Source of the DNA: Rikenellaceae bacterium
GTDB taxonomy: Bacteria > Bacteroidota > Bacteroidia > Bacteroidales > UBA932
Assembly: GCA_900771335.1 (NCBI GenBank)
Contig: CAAGNP010000035.1
Span: 1 to 47,021 of the forward strand
Direction of reading: 5' to 3'
Length of the DNA stretch: 47,021 bases
Position 1 is the first letter of the stretch. Every line of letters begins with the position of its first letter. The notes under the pieces were generated by a model. That model did no database searches. It saw only the letters and a list, made by a program, of their open reading frames with translations, and was not told the DNA's origin. Below, one piece after another: positions 40,685-47,021 of the stretch. A program made the translations under genes and the position numbers.

Positions 40685-43276
40685 ATGAAAAGGATAGTTT
40701 CTTTTTTAGTTGCTACATTGATAGCCACAACATTGATGGCTCAAACAAGCAACAGCTTCAAATGGCTACGTAATGTAGACGAACAAACAGTACGTCCATA
40801 CAGCGAAGGTCTTTCAGCCTTCTTCGAGAACGGCAAATGGGGATTTTTGAACCTTGATGGCGAGGTGGCAATAAAACCTGAATTTGACGAAGTTACAGAT
40901 TTTGAAAAAGGTTTGAGTATTGTTAAAAAAGATGGCAAATATGGTGCTATCAACACTAAAGGTGGACATATCTTCCCTATCACATTTGACAAGTTCACCA
41001 CATTCAACAGCGGTATTGCACTTGCCGAAGAGAATGGATTGAAATACTATCTGTATTCAAACGGCAAAAGACAGCCTTTGTCAAACAAATACATATTCTA
41101 TCCTTATAGCGAAGGTTATGCCAGAATCCAAAGCACCAAGAATGGCAAATGGGGATATATAGACAATGAAGGAACCATCATCATCAATCCTGCCTACACT
41201 TTCGCATCAGATTTTCATGGTGGACTTGCCATCGTATCAAAAGGACATGAAAAATATCTGATAACAGCTAAAGATTCAAAGAAAAATACTACTTTCCCTG
41301 TGGACACCACACTCTCACTTAACTCTGACGGAGTAGGTTTCTATCAGGACAGAACAAAAAAATACATATTTGTAGACAAATATCTGGTTCCAAGCAAGAT
41401 GACATACCTGATGAGACACGAATTCTCTGAAGGATATGCTCTCACCAAAAATATCAATGGCAAACTTGCCTTTATCGACAAGACTGGTGCTGTAGCTCTT
41501 GATTTGTCCGCTTATGATGATGCAGGAGACTTTTCAGATGGAAAAGCTTGGGTTATGAAAAACGGCAAATACGGCTACATCAACACTCGTGGAGCACTTG
41601 TAATTGACACCATTTTCACATACGCTTCCAATTTCAAGAACGGCCAGGCATACGTAGCTACAGGGGCCAGACAAGGTATTATCAAAATGGCCGGAAGAAA
41701 CGAGAAATTCCCTCAATTGGCTATCAACAACATCAGACTGGTAGAGACAAATGACAATGGGAAAGTCGATGTCGAGGAGAACTTCACCATCGAAATGGAG
41801 GTAGAGAACCCTGGAGATGACATACTATATGGTGCAAAAATAACCCTAGGTGGAGACGCTGAGCAATCAAATTGGTTCTCATATGAGAGCATTTCTACCG
41901 AGCTTGGAAATATTCCTGCAGGTGAAAGCAGATTGGTCACATTCACTGGTAAAGCAAACACTGCTCTTGAGACAGAAGACATTCTTCTATCTTTAAAAGG
42001 TGAAGCAAGCAACCTTTTCACATCGATTCAGACACCTTTTACTTTCGCTGCTGCAGGTATTAATGCTTGTAAACCTGTCATCGAGTCTTATTGGGCACAC
42101 AATACAGACCACACACCTATCAGACCTGGAAAAGAGGCTACCCTTATGATTACAGTGAAGAACGAGGGTCAGGATGCTGCCAAAGATGTAACCATCTCGC
42201 TCCAATGGCCTGACAACATCGAGTTCAAAGAGAGTGTCCTTAAGATCCCTTTCATCAAGCCATCTGAGACCAAAACTATCTCGACACTATTCACTGTTAA
42301 AAGTGACTCACTCAACGCAAATGCCAATACCGATTTCTCAGTAGTTGCACATATAGATGAGTTCACCCACAAAAGAAAAGATGTAAAATATTTCTCTTTT
42401 GCCTCTGGAAAGCTAAACTCACAGATCAACCTTCTTACCGGAGCCGGTGCGATGGTACAAATGGCTATGGCCCAAAACAATACACAACAAAAAATTGTAA
42501 AGGAGTCAGAGCTTGTCATTGGTCTTAATCAGGTTACCATGAAATCTGAAAACCGCTTTGCCCTTGTAATCGGTAATGAGGATTACAATGGCGGCAAACG
42601 CGATGCATCTTACCAGCCAAACGTAGAGTTCGCAGAGCAGGATGCTACCACATTTGCAAGATTTGCTGAGGATATGATGGGTGTACCGAGCCAGAACATC
42701 ATCCTTCTGAAAAATGCTACATACGCCCAGATGAAACAGAACCTCAGCAAGATCGAGAGAGTAGCCAAACAGAATCCAGGACAAGTGGAACTGATTGTCT
42801 ACTATGCAGGTCATGGTCAGGTGGACGGAGACTCAAAAGAGAGTTACCTTATCCCTGTCGATGTAAGCATCACAGCACCAACTGCCGGCATCAAGCTTGA
42901 AGAGTTCTACAGCACCCTCAGCAGCTGCAACGCCAAGAAGACCATCGTATTCCTCGATGCATGCTACAGTGGTGTAGGTCGTGGTATTATCATCAGAGCC
43001 AAGGAGACCCCTGTAAAAGGTAATCTAGTCGTTATGACTGCAACATCATCTTCACAAAGATCTATGCCATACCACGACAAGAGTCACGGTTTGTTCACAT
43101 ACTTCCTATTGAAAACCATGAAAGATCACAATGGTGACATCAGCATCGGAGAGCTTTATGATGAGGTATCTGCTACTGTTAAAACCAAATCCATCTGGAT
43201 TAACAACATGGAACAAACCCCGGAACTTATCAATGGTCCTGACATCGCAGCAGGATGGAAAGAGTGGAAATTTTAA
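40685..43276 (+). CDS. Exported WG-repeat protein with C-terminal caspase-type (C14) protease domain
   Basis: The 863-residue protein has a signal peptide (MKRIVSFLVATLIATTLMAQ), WG-type repeats (about 35-335, units such as ENGKWGFLNLDGEVAI and KNGKYGYINTRGALVI), two CARDB-like beta-sandwiches (about 345-460 and 465-580), a linker with a hydrophobic AGAMVQMAMAQ, and a caspase fold (about 623-863). RFALVIGNEDYNGG opens the fold; the dyad is His710 in YYAGHGQ and Cys760 in FLDACYSGVGRG, spaced as in active C14 enzymes. The basic/acidic pocket preference is not determinable. Exported location, with a repeat propeller-like binding part in front, suggests a receptor-protease. Second gene of the operon. 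Confidence 0.9.
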   Translation: MKRIVSFLVATLIATTLMAQTSNSFKWLRNVDEQTVRPYSEGLSAFFENGKWGFLNLDGEVAIKPEFDEVTDFEKGLSIVKKDGKYGAINTKGGHIFPITFDKFTTFNSGIALAEENGLKYYLYSNGKRQPLSNKYIFYPYSEGYARIQSTKNGKWGYIDNEGTIIINPAYTFASDFHGGLAIVSKGHEKYLITAKDSKKNTTFPVDTTLSLNSDGVGFYQDRTKKYIFVDKYLVPSKMTYLMRHEFSEGYALTKNINGKLAFIDKTGAVALDLSAYDDAGDFSDGKAWVMKNGKYGYINTRGALVIDTIFTYASNFKNGQAYVATGARQGIIKMAGRNEKFPQLAINNIRLVETNDNGKVDVEENFTIEMEVENPGDDILYGAKITLGGDAEQSNWFSYESISTELGNIPAGESRLVTFTGKANTALETEDILLSLKGEASNLFTSIQTPFTFAAAGINACKPVIESYWAHNTDHTPIRPGKEATLMITVKNEGQDAAKDVTISLQWPDNIEFKESVLKIPFIKPSETKTISTLFTVKSDSLNANANTDFSVVAHIDEFTHKRKDVKYFSFASGKLNSQINLLTGAGAMVQMAMAQNNTQQKIVKESELVIGLNQVTMKSENRFALVIGNEDYNGGKRDASYQPNVEFAEQDATTFARFAEDMMGVPSQNIILLKNATYAQMKQNLSKIERVAKQNPGQVELIVYYAGHGQVDGDSKESYLIPVDVSITAPTAGIKLEEFYSTLSSCNAKKTIVFLDACYSGVGRGIIIRAKETPVKGNLVVMTATSSSQRSMPYHDKSHGLFTYFLLKTMKDHNGDISIGELYDEVSATVKTKSIWINNMEQTPELINGPDIAAGWKEWKF

Positions 43277-43290
43277 TTTGAACCAACAAT

Positions 43291-43917
43291 ATGATTAAAA
43301 AAGCCTCGATAGCCTTAGTTGTCACCATACTTATGACATTGGTATGCACACACAAGGCGTCTGCCCAATTGGTCAAGGTATCTGTCGGTGTCAATGGAGG
43401 AGCACTCATGACACAAATGGCGACAGATCCCGCACCATCAAACCCTATGTACATAAACGGATATGGCGGAGCATTTGCATCTATCCATATAGGAAAAGCC
43501 ATTACCCTCAGAGGTGCAGCAAACTACGCCATGCAAGGAGGTTACTACGAAGTATCCAAGGTGCCTGTTACAGTAAGTCAGTCGTATCTGCAGATACCCA
43601 TGACCCTTCTTCTTAACGCCGGACGTGCCATATCATTTGAGGTCGGACTTGTACAAAACATCCTTATGCAGTCCCAATACAAAGAGAACGGAATAACTGC
43701 TTATGTAGAGAGTCCAGATCCTGGTGCCCTCAAGTATAACTTCGGGGCAGTAGGCGGTATCTGTATAAATATGGGAAAGGTGGTATTTCTCAACGTCAGA
43801 TACTGTTACGGGTTGAGCAACTCCTATGTGATGTACGGCCAAGGCTTCCCTACAAGCACCATATCTGCTGGGCTAGGCTTTAACATTTATACATCTAAAA
43901 AATCAGCATTCAGATAA
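43291..43917 (+). CDS. Small outer-membrane beta-barrel protein
   Basis: The 208-residue protein has a signal peptide (about 1-26, ending KASAQ) and alternating beta strands with Gly and aromatic residues (VSVGVNGGALMTQMA, YGGAFASIHIGKAITLRGAANYAMQGGYY), typical of PorT/OmpW-like barrels of Bacteroidota. It ends TISAGLGFNIYTSKKSAFR. It lies 14 bases after the caspase gene and 17 before the LRR gene. It may anchor or release the operon's products at the outer membrane. No specific family recognised. Confidence 0.75.
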   Translation: MIKKASIALVVTILMTLVCTHKASAQLVKVSVGVNGGALMTQMATDPAPSNPMYINGYGGAFASIHIGKAITLRGAANYAMQGGYYEVSKVPVTVSQSYLQIPMTLLLNAGRAISFEVGLVQNILMQSQYKENGITAYVESPDPGALKYNFGAVGGICINMGKVVFLNVRYCYGLSNSYVMYGQGFPTSTISAGLGFNIYTSKKSAFR

Positions 43918-43922
43918 TGGAA

Positions 43923-43927
43923 AGGAG
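43923..43927 (+). promoter_or_regulatory. Shine-Dalgarno-like site of the LRR gene
   Basis: AGGAG within AAAGGAGA, 7 bases before the ATG at 43935. It helps fix that start. Confidence 0.5.
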
Positions 43928-43934
43928 ACAGATT

Positions 43935-46900
43935 ATGAAGAGATTATTGAAAATATCACTATTGGTTATTGCCACCTTTGTAACAGCCCTCTCCATTTCA
44001 GGATGTAAAGTGGATGAAGGTGGAATATATGGTGCATTCCCATTTATGAATGTACCATTTCAAGACACACTGATCTCAAAAGTACACCAGACTGTAACTA
44101 TCCCTATCGAGAGCAACAGAACGCTGAGTGCCAATGTCGCTGATGCTCTATGGCTGAAAGCGAGAGTGGAGGGTACAAACCTTATCCTTGTGGCAGAGCC
44201 CAACGATCTGGAGACAAACAGAACAGCCACTGTAGAGATCAGCACTATAAACTCCACCATCAAGGCCACTATTATTGTGACCCAGGATGCATCAGGAGAA
44301 CTTACCATAAAAGGCGACCTTATTCTAAAAAATGTCGATGATATAGAGACAAACACATATACCAAAACCACAGAGAGCCTCATAATTGGTGACGTTATCT
44401 CCATATATGCCGCTACAGCAGACGCTGTCAAACCTGCTGCTACAAATGGAGAGGTGACATTCCCTTTCGGCGGCTACAGATATCTTACAGTCGCACCATC
44501 AAATATCTCCAATAAAGAGATATCACTATTGGATGAGCAGATTCACATGATAGGCAAAAGGGAGATGGCACTGGCAAACACAAAGGTGACCAGATTCCCT
44601 TACAATATCATACGCAATAATGATGTAACAGGTGCATATGTGGTAGCATGCGAATTGTCATCACTCCCCACAGCTGATTCACTCAGCGCTCTTACTGCAC
44701 TCACAGATCTCGATCTAACTAAAAATCATATCGAGGATATAACTCCTCTGGCCGGACTTGGAGGGCTCAAAACCCTTAACATCTCAAGCAACAAAGTGGA
44801 AGATATTTCTGCTTTGGCAGATCTTCAGAACCTCCAGAATCTGGTGCTTGACAATAACGATATCACAGATATTGAGCCTATTGCCAAACTGCCAAATATA
44901 GGCAATCTGTCTCTTAAGGGACTTCCTATCCTCCCTACCCAGTACGACATCCTCAGAGAGTCACTTCCTGCTGAATGTATCGTGGATACTACCGGAATAC
45001 GTGAAGAAGATTCACCTCTTGTCAATATCGGACTACCTTCGGAGACCAGCCACAGCGAGAACTCATTTACAGTGAGCGCCAAGCTCAAAAAGTTCGATGA
45101 AGGAATTATAAATAATCCAGGATTCTATTGGGGCAGTTCGAAGAAACTTGCTCAGATGGAGTTTATTCCTGCCACATATTCAGAGGCAGACAGCACCATA
45201 TCTGCAGAGATTTCAAATGTGGATACTCAAAACAACGTATATTTCTTCAGAGGATACGCTGAAAACAATGCCGGCAAATCTTATAGTGATATCAATAGAT
45301 TTGGTGACATTGTCAATGTCGGCAACTATAAAATCAACAACAACGAAGAGTTTGAGTCGTTTTATAATGCTATCATAACTCAAATTGAAGGCTCTCTAAT
45401 TATAGGATACGGAATCTTAGGGGGAGACAGTGAAATCATTGATGTCCCCATTGGAGACACTCTCTACAAATTCGGCAGATCAAATGATTTAACCTCCCTT
45501 CAATATATGAGCAATGTAAGCCGCATTAAAGATGGCCTATATGTGATATTGACCCCTATAACCTCAGTGAATGAGATATCCAAGATAGAGGAACTCACCA
45601 CACTTTGGCTGGAAGGTAATAAAATCAACAATATCCCTGAATTGTCCAACATTTCCGGGCTCAGGACTATCAATATAGCGAGAAACAACATCTCGGATAT
45701 AAAACCACTTCTCAAACTTACCGAACTTGACACCTTATATCTTGGTAATGAGAAATACATTTATGATGAGACCAACAGAATCGGTGTGCTTACAGATCTG
45801 GAGAAACTCACAAACCTCAAATACCTGGATCTAAGCGGTCTTCCTGTCCACAACTGGCAGGTAAAGAACCTTAGAGATAAGTTGCCCGGCTGTAATATAG
45901 TCTTTACTCCCGGCAACAGAACCCCATTCCTCCCTGTTGTCAGATCTGAGAGCGCGAGTATCTCGGGATCTAACGTAACAATAAAAGGTTACCTTGAAAA
46001 CAAAGGTGAAGGACAAGTGCTCGAGTACGGTTTCTACTGGGGTAAAGATCTTGAAAACCTCACCAGAGTGGTGGCCGGTAACGGAGATATATCAAGCGGG
46101 ACCACCTTCTCATGCGGACTTGAAATACCGGATGAAGACAGGTATTTCTATATACCTTACGTAGTAAACACATACGGAGAGGTGAAAGGGATGAACAGTC
46201 TTGAAGAATTTGATTATAAGGAGTTCACCTTAAGCTACACTAACCTAAGCGAAAGGGGTACATCAAACTCATATATAGTATCCAATGCCGGCAGATATAC
46301 ATTCAAGGCAAATGTAATAGGTAACGGCAGCGCAGGTATTATTGATACAGCCAACTTCCACACCACAGATGTGAACATCTACCCTACCAATGCCGGCCTC
46401 GTATGGCAGACATCTGATGATATTATTCAGGATATTGTATTCCTAAGCGAATCTCAGGAAATCCTGATCACCACCAGCGGCAAAGAGGGTAATGCACTTG
46501 TTGCTGCTATCGATGGCAATAACAATATCCTCTGGAGCTGGCATATCTGGTGTACCGACAAACCTGTAGACCATAAATATATCAACTATAATGGACAGAG
46601 ATTCACTGTCCAGGACCGTAACCTCGGTGCTACTCGTGCTGATAGAGGTACAGGTAATGAATGGATAGAATCGACAGGTCTATTCTTCCAATGGGGTAGA
46701 AAAGATCCGATAAATTCTAACCAATACAACACTACCCAATCAAAACTCACTATCGAAGAGACTGTCCTTTATCCTACCATATTCCCTACACACATGGAGT
46801 GGATGGCAAATAGGAATAAATACTTGTGGACAAGAAAGGTTAAGACTATTTATGACCCCTGTCCTGTAGGTTACAAGGTGGCAAATAAAGACGTATGGAC

Positions 46901-47021
46901 AGGCTTCTCTACTACTGGTATGAGTACCTCCAGCCACTCGGAAATAAACATAAAAGGCTCTTGGGATAATGGTTACTACTTTATCTATGATGGCACAAAC
47001 ACTGCCTGGTATCCTGCTGCA
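43935..47021 (+). CDS. LRR/BACON surface lipoprotein, 3' end cut by the window
   Basis: An unbroken frame of 1029 codons runs from ATG 43935 to the edge. The signal is MKRLLKISLLVIATFVTALS with lipobox ISGC. Then follow a BACON domain (about 35-118, ending VTQDASG), an internalin-type 22-residue LRR block (about 255-320, LTDLDLTKNHIEDITPLAGL pattern), a beta-sandwich with GFYWGSSKKL (about 350-440), a second LRR block (about 550-640), a second sandwich with GFYWGKDLENL, and a C-terminal part with ILWSWHIW and FTVQDRNLGATRADRGTGN, as found in FISUMP/fimbrillin-type ends. It lies 17 bases after the barrel gene. Probably a surface-displayed binding protein of the caspase operon; the stop is beyond the window. 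Confidence 0.85.
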   Translation, partial: MKRLLKISLLVIATFVTALSISGCKVDEGGIYGAFPFMNVPFQDTLISKVHQTVTIPIESNRTLSANVADALWLKARVEGTNLILVAEPNDLETNRTATVEISTINSTIKATIIVTQDASGELTIKGDLILKNVDDIETNTYTKTTESLIIGDVISIYAATADAVKPAATNGEVTFPFGGYRYLTVAPSNISNKEISLLDEQIHMIGKREMALANTKVTRFPYNIIRNNDVTGAYVVACELSSLPTADSLSALTALTDLDLTKNHIEDITPLAGLGGLKTLNISSNKVEDISALADLQNLQNLVLDNNDITDIEPIAKLPNIGNLSLKGLPILPTQYDILRESLPAECIVDTTGIREEDSPLVNIGLPSETSHSENSFTVSAKLKKFDEGIINNPGFYWGSSKKLAQMEFIPATYSEADSTISAEISNVDTQNNVYFFRGYAENNAGKSYSDINRFGDIVNVGNYKINNNEEFESFYNAIITQIEGSLIIGYGILGGDSEIIDVPIGDTLYKFGRSNDLTSLQYMSNVSRIKDGLYVILTPITSVNEISKIEELTTLWLEGNKINNIPELSNISGLRTINIARNNISDIKPLLKLTELDTLYLGNEKYIYDETNRIGVLTDLEKLTNLKYLDLSGLPVHNWQVKNLRDKLPGCNIVFTPGNRTPFLPVVRSESASISGSNVTIKGYLENKGEGQVLEYGFYWGKDLENLTRVVAGNGDISSGTTFSCGLEIPDEDRYFYIPYVVNTYGEVKGMNSLEEFDYKEFTLSYTNLSERGTSNSYIVSNAGRYTFKANVIGNGSAGIIDTANFHTTDVNIYPTNAGLVWQTSDDIIQDIVFLSESQEILITTSGKEGNALVAAIDGNNNILWSWHIWCTDKPVDHKYINYNGQRFTVQDRNLGATRADRGTGNEWIESTGLFFQWGRKDPINSNQYNTTQSKLTIEETVLYPTIFPTHMEWMANRNKYLWTRKVKTIYDPCPVGYKVANKDVWTGFSTTGMSTSSHSEINIKGSWDNGYYFIYDGTNTAWYPAA

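Overview
The window looks like a chromosomal segment from a member of the Bacteroidales (phylum Bacteroidota). Supporting signs are -33/-7 promoters of the TTTG / TAnnTTTG type in front of many genes, almost no Shine-Dalgarno sequences, and phylum-typical families (BACON domains, BspA-like LRR, DUF4831, DUF4384, fimbrillin-like N-termini, OprM-type lipoprotein efflux channel). A family such as Rikenellaceae is possible, but I cannot fix the genus from sequence alone. I saw no phage, transposase, CRISPR array, tRNA or rRNA.

Layout. Positions 1-8200 are an accessory surface region on the minus strand. It holds two secreted M64-family metallopeptidases with different N-terminal modules, small lipoproteins, a 211-bp noncoding repeat placed behind both peptidase genes, degenerate small-protein fragments, and one plus-strand island (about 3490-3830) with a near-perfect promoter, a long inverted repeat that covers the start codon, and a 53-codon basic ORF. 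Positions 8229-25241 are housekeeping and peptide metabolism: a TauE-like permease and an ABC-F protein; a P1 peptidase and an M16 protease; rhamnulose-1-phosphate aldolase; a PHP-domain membrane protein with a GT2 glycosyltransferase; an operon of lipid A-type acyltransferase, DUF4831 protein and PepD; a POT peptide transporter; and a short LysR gene coupled to a serine hydrolase. Positions 25313-26396 are rpsF-rpsR-rplI. Positions 26639-32237 are a tight minus-strand operon (patatin/beta-barrel protein, flippase, dut, murF). Positions 32302-38556 are a cyclophilin lipoprotein plus a tripartite RND efflux pump. Positions 38753-39794 are rpsP-rimM.

The most striking part is the right end (39879-47021). 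A single promoter appears to drive four exported proteins: an LPP20/DUF4384-like protein, a WG-repeat protein ending in a caspase-type (C14) domain with His710 and Cys760, a small outer-membrane beta-barrel protein, and a BACON/internalin-LRR lipoprotein that runs off the window. Caspase-like proteins in bacteria are usually discussed as cytoplasmic effectors. Here every member carries a signal peptide, which suggests a protease-sensor assembly in the cell envelope.

Genes probably working together: P1 and M16 peptidases, PepD and the POT transporter suggest peptide use. The acyltransferase, flippase, MurF, GT2 and patatin genes concern the envelope. Both M64 proteins and the caspase operon are cell-surface modules built from BACON, LRR and other beta-sandwich domains.
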